Source of the DNA: Hetaerina americana
Taxonomy: Eukaryota > Arthropoda > Insecta > Odonata > Calopterygidae
Length of the DNA: 64,000 nucleotides
Direction: 5' to 3'
Assembly: GCA_022747635.1 (NCBI GenBank)
Contig: JAKTNV010000041.1
Span: 372,001 to 436,000, forward strand
A program made the translations under genes and the position numbers. Of this stretch, positions 1-8,949 are shown piece by piece. Position 1 is the first letter of the stretch. Each line of letters starts with the position of its first letter. The notes under the pieces were generated by a model. That model was not told where the DNA came from and did no database searches. It saw nothing but the letters and a program-made list of their open reading frames with translations.

Positions 1-3000
1 AAACTGAAAATTGTTGTTTTTCGCAATATTTTTAGAATTTTGGGCTCTTTTAATAACATTTACTCTTGCGCTGAAGGATCTTTTATGCTCATTTCTTGTC
101 TTTCAGGATTTATTCTGGGTTTTATTTTGTTTATTTGATGAAAATGAACAACAATACACACCATGGAAGCATTTTTGTTTGATTTGTGTAGAGGGAGATT
201 TTCACCTAGAACACAAAGGGGGGGGTATCGGCACTTTTCATGGACGAATATGAAAAATTAAATTTTCTAAAAATGAAATATTTGCCTTCTAAACACCTCA
301 AACATTCACTCTAAAACAGATGATTGTTGTTTTTCGCAATATTTTTAGAAATTTCGGCTCTTTTAGTAACATTAACACTTGCGCTGAAGCATCTTTTATG
401 CTGATTTCTTGTCCTGATGGATTTATTCTGGGTTTTATTTTGTTTATTTGATGAAAATGAACAACAATACACACCATGGAAACATTTTTGTTTGATTTGT
501 GTCGAGTGAGATTTTCACCTAGAACCCAAAGGGGGGGGTATTGGCACTTTTCATGGAAAAATGTGAAAAATTAAAATTTCTAAAAATGAAATAAATGCCT
601 TCTATACACCTCAAACATTCACTCTTAAACTGAAAATTGTTGTTTTTCGATATATTTTTAGAAATTTGGGCTCTTATAGTAAGAATAATACTTGCGCTTA
701 AGCATCTTTTATGCTCATTTCTTGCCTTTCAGGATTTATTCTGGGTTTAATTTTGTTTAGTTGATGAAAATGAACAACAATACACACCATGGAAACATTT
801 TTGTTTGATATGTGTCGAGTGAGATTTTCACCTAGAACCCAAAGGGGGGGTATTGGCACTTTTAATGGAAAATTGTGAAAAATTAAATTTTCTAAAATTG
901 AAATAAATGCCTTCTATACACCTAAAACATTCACTCTTAAACAGAAAATTGTGGTTTTTCGCAATATTTTTAGAAATTTGGGCTCTTATAGTAAGAATAA
1001 CACTTGCGCTTAAGCATCTTTTATGCTCATTTCTTGCCTTTCAGGATTTATTCTGGGTTTAATTTTGTTTAGTTGATGAAAATGAACAACAATACACACC
1101 ATGGAAACATTTTTGTTTGATTTGTGTCGAGTGAGATTTTCACCTAGAACCAAAAGGGGGGGGTGTTGGCACTATTCATGGAAAAAAGTGAAAAAAAAAC
1201 ATTTTCTAAAAATGAAATAAATGCCTTCTATACACCTCAAACATTCACTCTAAATCTGAAAATTGTTGTTTTTCGCAATATTTATAGAAATTTGGGCTCT
1301 TTTAGTAACATTTACAATTGCGCTGAAGCATCTTTTATGCTCATTTTTTGTCTTTCAGGATTTATTCTGGGTTTTATTTTGTTTATTTGATGAAAATGAA
1401 CAACAATACACACCATGGAAACATTTTTGTTTGATTTGTGTCGAGTGAGATTTTCACCTAGAACCCAAAGGGGGGTATTGGAACTTTCATGGAAAAATGT
1501 GAAAAATTAAATTTTCTAAAAATGAAATAAATGCCTTCTATACACCTCAGACATTCACTCTTAACCTGAAAATTGTTGTTTTTCGCAATATTTTTAGAAA
1601 TTTGGGCCTTTTAAGTAATATTAACACTTGCCCTGAAGCATCTTTTATGCTCATTTCATGTCTTTCAGGATTTATTCTGCGTTTAATTTTGTTTATTTGA
1701 TGAAAATGAACAACAATACACACCATGGAAACATTTTTGTTTGATTTGTGTCGAGTGATTTTTCCACCAAGTACCCAAAGGGACTTTTCATGGAAAATTG
1801 TGAAAAATTAAATATTCTAAAATTGAAATAAATGCCTTCTAAACACCTAAAACATTCACTCTTAAACAGAAAATTGGAGCTTTTCGCAATATTTTTAGAA
1901 ATTTGGGCTCTTATAGTAAGAATAACACTTGCGCTTAAGCATCTTTTATGCTCATTTCTTGCCTTTCAGGATTAATTCTGGGTTTAATTTTGTTTAGTTG
2001 ATGAAAATGAACAACAATACACACCATGGAAACATTTTTGTTTGATTTGTGTCGAGTGAGATTTTCACCTAGAACCCAAAGGGGGGGGGTATCGGCACTT
2101 TTCATGGAAAAATGTGAAAAATTAATTTTTCTAAAAATGAAATAAATGCCTTCTATACACCTCAGACATTCACTCTTAAACTGAAAATTGTTGTTTTTCG
2201 CAATATTTTTAGAAATTTGGGCCCTTTTAGTAATATTAACACTTGCGCTGAAGCATCTTTTATGCTCATTTCTTGTCTTTCAGGATTTATTCTGGGTTTA
2301 ATTTTGTTTATTTGATGAAAATGAACAACAATACACACCATGGAAACATTTTTGTTTGATTTGTGTCGAGTGAGATTTTCACCTAGAACCCAAAGGGACT
2401 TTTCATGGAAAAATGTGAAAAATTAAATCTTCTAAAATTGAAATAAATGCCTTCTATACACCTAAAACATTCACTCTTAAACAGAAAATTGTGGTTTTTC
2501 GCAATATTTTTAGAAATTTGGGCTCTTATATTAAGAATAACACTTGCGCTTAAGCATCTTTTATGCTCATTTCTTGCCTTGCAGGATTTATTCTGGGTTT
2601 AATTTTGTTTAGTTGATGAAAATGAACAACAATACACACCATGGAAACTTTTTTTTTTGATTGGTGTCGAGTGAGATTTTCACCTAGAACCCAAAGGAGG
2701 GGGTAATGGCACTTTTCATGGAAAAATGTGAAAAATTAAATTTTCTAAAATTGAAATAAATGCCTTTTATACACCTCAAACATTCACTCTAAAACGGAAA
2801 ATTGTTTTTTTTCGCAATATTTTTAGAAATTTGGGGTCTTTTAGTAACATTTATACTTCCGCTGAAGTATCTTTTATGCTCATTTCTTGTATTTCAGGAT
2901 TTATTCGGGGTTTTATTTTGTTTATTTGATGAAAATGAACAACAATACACACCATGGAAACATTTTTGTTTGATTTGTGTCGAGTGAGATTTTCACCTAG

Positions 3001-3192
3001 AACCCAAAGGGACTTTTCATGGAAAAATGTGAAAAATTAAATTTTCTAAAATTGAAATAAATGCCTTCTATACACCTAAATCATTCACTCTTAAACAGAA
3101 AATTGTGGTTTTTCGCAATATTTTTAGAACTTTGGGCTCTTTTAGTAAGAATAACACTTGCGCCTAAGCATCTTTTATGCTCATTTCTTGCC
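1..3192 (+). repeat. Satellite array, left segment (~312-bp monomer, about ten copies)
   Basis: This is head-to-tail satellite DNA. Taking the GG of the motif caggatttattctggg as the anchor, it falls at 106, 419, 732, 1044, 1358, 1668, 1969, 2284, 2584, 2897 and 3198. Spacings are therefore 310-315 bp, or 300-301 bp where the G-run is deleted. Each monomer contains, in order, the caggattt anchor, a tgaaaatgaacaacaa stretch, caccatggaaac, tgtcgagtgagattttcacc, a G-run, catggaaaaatgtgaaaaat, an AT-rich stretch, acattcactc and tttttcgcaatattttt. Neighbouring monomers differ by scattered substitutions, and long and short length classes alternate near 1,670-3,190. No gene is visible here. The array continues beyond position 1. 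Confidence 0.97.
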
Positions 3193-3203
3193 TTTCAGGA
3201 TTT
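3193..3203. repeat. Left target-site duplication of the retrotransposon
   Basis: The 11 bases tttcaggattt end the left satellite flank and are repeated exactly at 8950-8960. Uninterrupted monomers carry this string once, followed by attctggg. Here it is followed by foreign sequence starting gtagtagtttt. Because the element is on the minus strand, this copy borders its 3' end. The three T residues could partly be a very short A-tail on the minus strand, so the boundary is uncertain by about 3 bp. Confidence 0.93.
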
Positions 3204-3399
3204 GTAGTAGTTTTAGGGGTTTGTAGGGTGCGTCGACAGCTATGGTCATTTTGCACCACTGTCATTACGTAAAACTTATGTTCCTTTTAAACTAGGAATA
3301 AGTAAACAGATAAATACGAATAAATATATAAATAAATAAAATAAACAAAAAAAAAGGAAAATGCTAAAATCAAAAGCATTAAAATTATGCGCTCCGAAG
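3204..3399 (-). other. Retrotransposon 3' UTR without poly(A) tail
   Basis: These 196 bases lie between the ORF2 stop (TAG, complement of 3400-3402) and the 3' end of the element. Read in the element's sense, the part just after the stop is U-rich (a run of nine U from 3347-3355, then TTTATT-type repeats to about 3312), and the last ~90 nt are of mixed composition. I found no AATAAA or ATTAAA in this sense. The element ends ...ACTACTAC directly against the TSD. Family knowledge: some I- and R1-type elements end without poly(A), using a structured or short-repeat 3' end for recognition by their own reverse transcriptase. A 21-nt AT-rich string here (3319-3339) recurs exactly in the spacer between the ORFs (7127-7147). 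Confidence 0.85.
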
Positions 3400-6300
3400 C
3401 TAAAGCTGCCCCATTAAACCAGTTGCCCTTAAAAAAGTTAAGACTCGATTTATAGACCCAGAGTCATCCCCTAAAATATTTTTTAAGTCTCCCCTTATCT
3501 TCAACATGTCTCTGGCCCTTTGGTATGTTGTACATTCCGTCAGGATATGTTTTATCGTCAGGGGTTGGAAACACTCATTGCAGCGGGGCTGTTCTTTTAC
3601 CTCCGCAAAGAGGTACGAATGAGTGAGGGCAGAGTGTCCTATTCTCAGGCGCGTAATCATGACCTCTTCCCTCCGAATGTTCCGGATGGAAGAGGACCAT
3701 GGTGAAACGACCGGTTTTATTGCCCTGAGTTTATTATTTTGAAGAGACTGCCAAGTCTCCTTCCACTGATGCAGGACCGAGTTCCGCAAGGCGGCCTTCA
3801 CGTCCTCCATTGGAACCAAGGTGGAGTCGGTCTCGGGTTGTCGAAGGGCATCCTTCGCTGCCTGGTCAGCTTTTTCGTTGCCTCTTATGCCGACGTGACC
3901 AGGAGTCCATATAAAGGAGACCCTGTTCCCCTTTCTCTGAAGGGACAACAGGGTATAATGGATCTCCTGGACTATCGGGTGCACAGGTGCAAAGGCCGAT
4001 AAAGATTTTAGGGCGCTCAACGAGTCGGTGCAGATGAGGAAAGAGCCATTGCTTTCTTTTATTTCTCCTAGGGCCGTCCTTATGGCTGACAGCTCGGCTG
4101 TGAAAATGCTGCAAGAAGTGTGCAGTTTTTTCCTCACGACTCCATGGTAGTGGGACACGACCGCATAGGCACATGCAGATTCTGACTTTGACCCGTCGGT
4201 GTAGACTGGGACAAAGTCAGAAAGTGAGCTGAGGACGGCACTGAAGAGCTGCTGGTATTCGAAATCGGTCGTTTTGGCTTTGTGGCGTGCACTGGCAATG
4301 AGTTTAATATCCGGCATTGGTGTTAACCAAGGCGGATACTTAGCATAGGAGACGGGGCATATTTGAGGAAATGTAAAATTTACCTCATTAATAAAATCAT
4401 TAAAACGAACGGCAAAGGGCCTAGTTGCCCTTCTCCGCCTGTTAAATAAGTCTAAAAACCGTTGGTTAAAAACTATGTTAAAACAAGGGTGGATTGTCTC
4501 TGATAAAATTTTACAGGCATAGTTGCCCATTAAAATCATCCTGCGGGTTTCCAACGGAGGCTCCCCTGCGTCTGCAAGTAAGCTTGGGACTGGGCTTGTT
4601 CTAAATGCCCCGGTGGCCAACCGTATCCCAGCATTGTGGACACATGTGAGTGGTCTCAAGTAAGACTCTCGTCCTGAGGAATACACTATGGAACCATAGT
4701 CCAGTTTGGATCGCACCAAGCCTCTGTACAATAAAAGCATGGTGGAGCGGTCTGCTCCCCAAGTGGAGTGAGTTAAAAACTTTAAAACGTTGAGGGTTTG
4801 GCGACACCTCTCGCGTAACACGCGGATATGCTCCCGCCAGTTCAGCTTTTGGTCCAGGATCATGCCGAGAAAGCGGACGGACTCCACAAATGGAAGAATC
4901 CTACCCAACAGGGTTAGGGTCGGGGTAACGTGGTAACCGCGAAGACGGTGAAACTGCACGCATTTCGTTTTCTCCATGGAGAAACGAAATCCGTTCTTTC
5001 GCGACCACTCTCCCAGTTTGTTTAGAGTCACCTGGGCTTGCCTGGAAGCGTTTGGCAGTCGTGTCGACCGGCAAAATATGGCTAAGTCGTCCACATAGAG
5101 CGATGCCATCACCGGGGCATTGATGCATTCCACCACGTCGTTGATGGCGATGGCAAATAACGTCACGCTCAGTACTGAACCCTGGGGTACCCCGTTCTCC
5201 TGTGTAAAAGATCGGGATAAGTGCTTCCCAGTCCTTACTTTAAAAAGGCGGTTAGTTAAAAAATTTCTGATAAATAGGGCCATGTTGCCTCTAAATCCCC
5301 ACTTGTGGAGCGTGTTGAGGATTCTCCATCGCCACACACTATCATAGGCCTTCTCCAGGTCGAAAAAGACTGCTATGACGTGTTGACGGTGGAGAAAGGC
5401 TTCCTGGATGAAGTTCTCAGTGCGCACCAGATGGTCTGTCGTGGACCTGCCACGCCGAAAGCCGCACTGAGCGTCGGAGAGCAGGTGTCGACTCTCCAAG
5501 CACCACATGAGACGTCGGTTTACCATCCGTTCCATCACCTTGCACAGGCAGCTGGTGAGAGATATGGGACGGTAGTTGTTCGGGTCATTTTTGTCCTTGC
5601 CTTGTTTTGGGATTGGTATCACGATGGACTCTCGCCAGGCATTTGGAAAACTGCACTCGTTCCAAAGTTGGTTGAGGGTATTTAGGACCTCCCCAATCGC
5701 AGTTTCCGGAATGTTCCGGAGAAATGCGTTGTGGATTTCGTCCGCCCCTGGCGAGGTGTAATGGGAGTCTTCGATGGCGGATTTAAGCTCCCAGGACGTG
5801 AAAGGCTCATTGTAATATTCACTTGTAGAACCTTCACCAAAATTGAGAGGGACTCTCTCGCATCGCCTCTTCAGGTTCGCAAAGTCCGCGGCATAGCCCT
5901 CGTCACTGCTATTGGCCGCGAACTGACTGGCAAATATGTTGCTTATTTCGGCAGGTGAATTAACCACCCGGCCAGCAACAAGCAATGGCGAGATGACAAA
6001 TGAGCCCTTGGACCCGGAGATTTTCTTCACTTTGTCCCATACCTGACCAAGCGGCGTGCGATGGTTGATGGTAGAGACGTATTCTATCCAGGAAGCCCTC
6101 TTGGCCTCCTTCACGGCCCTTCGAGCTCGCGCTCTCAGGCGGCGGTACGATGCCAGATTAGTTGCCGTGGGATATTTTCTAAAAATATTTAATGCTTTTT
6201 TCCTCGCCCGAATCGCCCGGTCGCATTCCCCGTTCCACCAAGGGACAGGAGCTCGATTAATGTTCCCGGACGTACGAGGGATACTTTTGGTAGCTGCCGC

Positions 6301-7101
6301 CAACAGCGTTGAACTTAGTTTATCGACGTTGTGCAACGCGTCGAAACTTGCGTCGTGTTTATATGTAAACGTACGCTTAAAAAGTGGCCAGTCCGCACGG
6401 TTAATACGCCACTTTTCCGGAGGTTTTGAAATAGTGGGCGAAGAGTCTTCCTTAACGAGTAGAAGAGGAAAATGGTCACTCCCACAGAGATCGTTGTGGG
6501 TGGACATTTTCAGCTTTGGGGCTAGACTTCTCGAGCATAGACAAAGATCTATTGCTGAGAATTCCCCATTGAAGCTGTTAAACCGGGTTTTTTCGCCTCT
6601 ATTTAATAAAAACAGGTTAAAATCCTCAATAAAGTTGGATAAAATTCGACCTCTCCTATTGCTTTGGGTTTCTGGCCCTCCCCAGAGAGGATCATGGGCA
6701 TTAAAATCTCCCATCAAAATGAACGGCTGAGGAAGCTGGTGGACAAGGGCTTCAAGGTTCAGGCGGGTCACCGGTGCACCCTCTGGCAGATACACGTTGC
6801 ATAACGTCATCCTCTCAGGGGTGTGCACCGTGACAGCGACGGCCTGGAATGGAGAGTTCAGTTGGACTCGCGAGGTGTAAAGGGCCTCACGGGCCGCAAC
6901 TGCTACTCCCCCTTGGGCTCGTTGGCCACTTAGGTCATCCGTTCTAAAAACAGTGAATCCCTTCAGAATACCCTTATCTTCAGCCTTAAAATGGGTCTCT
7001 TGGAGACAAATACAAGAGGGTTTAAAATCTTGGATTAAAATGGCCAGCTCCTCCTTGTGCCGATAAAAGCCATTGCAGTTCCACTGCAGAATGGAACACA
7101 T
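3400..7101 (-). CDS. Retrotransposon ORF2: AP endonuclease / reverse transcriptase / RNase H polyprotein (1,233 aa)
   Basis: This ORF encodes the enzyme for target-primed reverse transcription. Residues ~1-218 form an AP-type endonuclease: QWNCNG (6-11), QETH with E35, GDFNAHDPLWG (131-141), NRRG (148-151), SAID (182-185) and GSDHFP (207-212, D209/H210). Reverse transcriptase spans ~485-760: NNYRPISL (508-515), FFDLEKAYDSVW (579-590, D581), GVPQGSVLSVTLF (637-649) and the catalytic YVDD (669-672). RNase H spans ~960-1085: YTDGS (967-971), AELSAI (E1003), CTDSLSAL (D1026), TPGHVG (1066-1071) and D1079, so all four acidic positions are kept. A C-x2-C-x7-H-x4-C knuckle lies at C1174-C1177-H1185-C1190. 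The ATG has A at -3, lies 82 bp after the ORF1 stop and is in another frame, so translation probably uses reinitiation or internal entry. No stop or frameshift is present. It is near the expected full length for such proteins. Confidence 0.96.
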   Translation of the reverse strand: MCSILQWNCNGFYRHKEELAILIQDFKPSCICLQETHFKAEDKGILKGFTVFRTDDLSGQRAQGGVAVAAREALYTSRVQLNSPFQAVAVTVHTPERMTLCNVYLPEGAPVTRLNLEALVHQLPQPFILMGDFNAHDPLWGGPETQSNRRGRILSNFIEDFNLFLLNRGEKTRFNSFNGEFSAIDLCLCSRSLAPKLKMSTHNDLCGSDHFPLLLVKEDSSPTISKPPEKWRINRADWPLFKRTFTYKHDASFDALHNVDKLSSTLLAAATKSIPRTSGNINRAPVPWWNGECDRAIRARKKALNIFRKYPTATNLASYRRLRARARRAVKEAKRASWIEYVSTINHRTPLGQVWDKVKKISGSKGSFVISPLLVAGRVVNSPAEISNIFASQFAANSSDEGYAADFANLKRRCERVPLNFGEGSTSEYYNEPFTSWELKSAIEDSHYTSPGADEIHNAFLRNIPETAIGEVLNTLNQLWNECSFPNAWRESIVIPIPKQGKDKNDPNNYRPISLTSCLCKVMERMVNRRLMWCLESRHLLSDAQCGFRRGRSTTDHLVRTENFIQEAFLHRQHVIAVFFDLEKAYDSVWRWRILNTLHKWGFRGNMALFIRNFLTNRLFKVRTGKHLSRSFTQENGVPQGSVLSVTLFAIAINDVVECINAPVMASLYVDDLAIFCRSTRLPNASRQAQVTLNKLGEWSRKNGFRFSMEKTKCVQFHRLRGYHVTPTLTLLGRILPFVESVRFLGMILDQKLNWREHIRVLRERCRQTLNVLKFLTHSTWGADRSTMLLLYRGLVRSKLDYGSIVYSSGRESYLRPLTCVHNAGIRLATGAFRTSPVPSLLADAGEPPLETRRMILMGNYACKILSETIHPCFNIVFNQRFLDLFNRRRRATRPFAVRFNDFINEVNFTFPQICPVSYAKYPPWLTPMPDIKLIASARHKAKTTDFEYQQLFSAVLSSLSDFVPVYTDGSKSESACAYAVVSHYHGVVRKKLHTSCSIFTAELSAIRTALGEIKESNGSFLICTDSLSALKSLSAFAPVHPIVQEIHYTLLSLQRKGNRVSFIWTPGHVGIRGNEKADQAAKDALRQPETDSTLVPMEDVKAALRNSVLHQWKETWQSLQNNKLRAIKPVVSPWSSSIRNIRREEVMITRLRIGHSALTHSYLFAEVKEQPRCNECFQPLTIKHILTECTTYQRARDMLKIRGDLKNILGDDSGSINRVLTFLRATGLMGQL

Positions 7102-7183
7102 TTTAAGTGTTAAATTAAAATAAATAAATAAATATATAAATAAATAAGATGACTAAAAAGGGAGATGACCAACTCTATTGAGG
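7102..7183 (-). other. AT-rich spacer between ORF1 and ORF2
   Basis: These 82 bases separate the ORF1 stop (TAA, complement of 7184-7186) from the ORF2 ATG (7099-7101). In the sense strand it begins with mixed sequence, then runs into TTATTTATTTATATAT-type repeats and ends AACACTTAAA before the ATG. Its AT-rich core (7127-7147) is identical over 21 nt to part of the 3' UTR. It is too short for a gene. It could be a linker used in reinitiation on ORF2, but that is inference. Confidence 0.8.
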
Positions 7184-8350
7184 TTATCGCTTGAAGCGAT
7201 GTTTCCTCTTCCACTCGTTTGCGAAGACCTCAGTATCAGAGATACTCTGGTCCTCTTCAATTACCTCCGGCCTCTTTGGCTTCACTGGAGGCGGCGGGGA
7301 AGGTGTATTCTCACGCCCTTTTGGCGTGTTCCCCTTGGTGGTTTTCTGTGGGCTCTTCTTTGAAGGGCCCACAGGAGTAGGTGGCTCCTTGTCCACCTTA
7401 CTCTTCCCATCCTTCACCCTTTTGGGTTTAGGCACTTGCGTGTTTTCAACTGGGGATTCTTTCGGTATCTCCGTCTGCGTGGCGATGGTACACTTTACAC
7501 ATTGCGTGGTTGCAACGGAAGCAAAGGACCGGGAGAAAGTTGGAGCGATTAGCGCCCTGTATTTTCTCCTCGCTTCCGCATATGGGATTTTTTCAAGGGT
7601 TTTTATCTCCATGACTTTCCTCTCTTCTTTCATCTTCGGGCAATCACGAGAGTACACTGGGTGTGTACCCTCGCAATTGACACAAAGAGGTTCCGAAGAG
7701 CACTCTTTATCCTCGTGCGCGTCTTTGCCACAGCGCGGGCAGGTGGCCTTACCCTCGCAACGCGACGCGACATGGCCGAACCGTTGGCATTTGAAACAAC
7801 GCACGGGATTTGGGATGAATGGCCTCACTGGTACCGATTCATAGCCCACAAACACCTTGTCGGGTAGTCTATCACGCGCAAACGTCAAGATCACGGAGGT
7901 GCTGTTTACGTTTTCTCCGTTGCGCCTCGTGGTGAGTCGACGACAATCAGTCACTCCCTGAGAGAACATTTCTCTCTTGATTTCTTCGATGTCCACGTAT
8001 AGGAGGTCGTAGTGACTGATGACTCCCCGACAGGTGTTAAGAGTGCGGTGCACCTCCACCTTGATCGGAATGTCATGGAGCATTCCCATAGCAAGCAGTT
8101 TATCGCTTTGTGTATCGTTCAGGGTCTCTATAAGAAGTGTACCATCCCGGAGCTTCTTCACGCTCTTTGGGTCCCCAGGCACAATCTGTGACAAAACTCT
8201 GCGAATTAAGAAAGGAGAAACCTTTTTCAAGGTTTCACCTTCCTTTATGCACGACATAATTAAATAGCGCTTACATGCGCCTATGCACTTTTCTCCCCCG
8301 CCGGTGTCCGGACGGGATCTTTTTAGTGGTGGAAAGGGTTTTTCCTCCAT
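7184..8350 (-). CDS. Retrotransposon ORF1: gag-like nucleic-acid-binding protein with three zinc knuckles (388 aa)
   Basis: This is an RNA-binding and chaperone protein that should package the element's transcript into a ribonucleoprotein. Three zinc knuckles are clear: C185-x2-C188-x4-H193-x4-C198, C204-x2-C207-x4-H212-x4-C217, and a looser C223-x2-C226-x3-H230-x6-C237. The region before them (~28-180) has the alternating hydrophobic pattern of one or two RRM-like folds typical of ORF1 proteins in the I/Jockey group (inference from pattern, not alignment). After the knuckles (~290-360) it is rich in K, P, S and T, with PSPPPPVKPKRP, and the C-terminus is basic (KRKHRFKR). The ATG has A at -3 and G at +4, a strong eukaryotic context, and is preceded by a 599-nt leader. 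There is no frameshift or internal stop. It lies 82 bp upstream of ORF2 on the same presumed transcript. Confidence 0.94.
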   Translation of the reverse strand: MEEKPFPPLKRSRPDTGGGEKCIGACKRYLIMSCIKEGETLKKVSPFLIRRVLSQIVPGDPKSVKKLRDGTLLIETLNDTQSDKLLAMGMLHDIPIKVEVHRTLNTCRGVISHYDLLYVDIEEIKREMFSQGVTDCRRLTTRRNGENVNSTSVILTFARDRLPDKVFVGYESVPVRPFIPNPVRCFKCQRFGHVASRCEGKATCPRCGKDAHEDKECSSEPLCVNCEGTHPVYSRDCPKMKEERKVMEIKTLEKIPYAEARRKYRALIAPTFSRSFASVATTQCVKCTIATQTEIPKESPVENTQVPKPKRVKDGKSKVDKEPPTPVGPSKKSPQKTTKGNTPKGRENTPSPPPPVKPKRPEVIEEDQSISDTEVFANEWKRKHRFKR

Positions 8351-8949
8351 AATAATTAATTATTCGTCCCTCGGCCTCCCCACCCGCCACGGAGCCACAC
8401 ATTTGGGACGCCACTCCGCCAAACCGGAGCGGTCGCCAGGGCTAACTCGAGGGATATAGCGCTTCAGGAGTGGTTGTCTGTTTCGGGGTGGATCTTCGGT
8501 GCAAGGGCCCACCAAAACCCTTACATCTCCGACCTCCCTACGCAGACCCCCACAACCTTGGCACTCGCCACCGGAGCGAAAACGCGACGGAAGCCGATTG
8601 ACCGGGAGTGGCTAGCTCCCGGCCTCCCGTTTACACGAAATCCGGGGCCGAAGAGGGGTATCACTCCCCGGTCCATACAGGGCATCCGACACCCTGCTGG
8701 GAACCAGAAAGCTCACCCTCCAGGATCCCCTTTTCTCCCTTACGGGTCTCCAGGCACGGCAAACACCTGGGCGGATCGCAGGCCAGATGGTATGGCCGCT
8801 CACAGACAGTGGATCCACAGCACTGTCCGGACGCATCCCTTGCTGGCTTGGGGTTTGTTTTCGGGGTTTTCTCCCCGCCCTTTTAGTCGCCTCTTACGAC
8901 AAGCAGGGATACTGCGGGAGTATTCTCTAACCCCCTACCCGCAGGGGGG
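8351..8949 (-). promoter_or_regulatory. Retrotransposon 5' leader (probable internal promoter region)
   Basis: These 599 bases lie upstream of ORF1, visibly GC-rich against the AT-rich satellite. LINEs of this type generally carry an internal promoter at or just inside their 5' end, so the promoter is expected here; I cannot point to a specific initiator. The first ~90 nt in the sense strand fold into several hairpins (separate entry). An open frame of 169 codons on the opposite strand (8474-8983) has no recognisable domain and crosses the element border into satellite, so it is treated as chance. Confidence 0.7.
8862..8949 (-). other. Structured 5' terminus: four hairpins with a predicted loop-loop pseudoknot
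   Basis: Numbering from the element's first base (8949 = nt 1, sense strand): hairpin A pairs C1-C5 with G15-G19. Hairpin B pairs ATACT (27-31) with AGTAT (37-41). Hairpin C pairs GTCG (50-53) with CGAC (61-64). Hairpin D pairs CGGGG (73-77) with CCCCG (84-88). The loop of A contains GCGGG (8-12), the exact complement of loop B, CCCGC (32-36). The complement can extend to CTGCGGG/CCCGCAG if stem B opens. The pairings are read directly from the bases; the function is not. From memory, a TGTCGTAAGAGGCGACTAAA-type string recurs at 5' ends of arthropod LINEs, but I could not verify that here. Confidence 0.7.

Larger units (their letters stand above)
3204..8949 (-). mobile_element. Full-length non-LTR (LINE) retrotransposon, I/R1/Jockey-like, with intact ORF1 and ORF2
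   Basis: This 5,746-bp element is inserted in the satellite on the minus strand and flanked by a perfect 11-bp TSD (3193-3203 and 8950-8960). It has a 599-bp GC-rich leader, a gag-like ORF1, an 82-bp AT-rich spacer, a pol-like ORF2 and a 196-bp 3' UTR. There are no LTRs or terminal inverted repeats. Base composition is clearly richer in GC than the satellite. AP endonuclease, reverse transcriptase, RNase H and a distal CCHC in one ORF place it among APE-type LINEs of the broad I superfamily (I, R1, LOA, Nimb-type). The exact clade needs an RT phylogeny. Both ORFs are open end to end and no 5' truncation is evident, which is unusual for LINE copies. No poly(A) tail is seen at the 3' end. By itself it could encode a complete retrotransposition apparatus. 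Confidence 0.96.

Noticed and set aside
3347..3355. Run of nine A as a LINE poly(A) tail
   Set aside because: The A-run is on the plus strand, whereas the element is on the minus strand, where it reads as U, and it lies inside the 3' UTR rather than at the end.
6056..6730. 224-codon open frame on the plus strand
   Set aside because: It is antisense to the conserved endonuclease and linker region of ORF2 and shows no domain pattern; a shadow of ORF2.
7191..7844. 217-codon open frame on the plus strand
   Set aside because: It is antisense to ORF1, whose zinc knuckles prove the minus strand is the coding one.
3204..8949. LTR retrotransposon or endogenous retrovirus
   Set aside because: There are no terminal repeats, no protease or integrase; the endonuclease is AP-type and the TSD is 11 bp, as for non-LTR elements.
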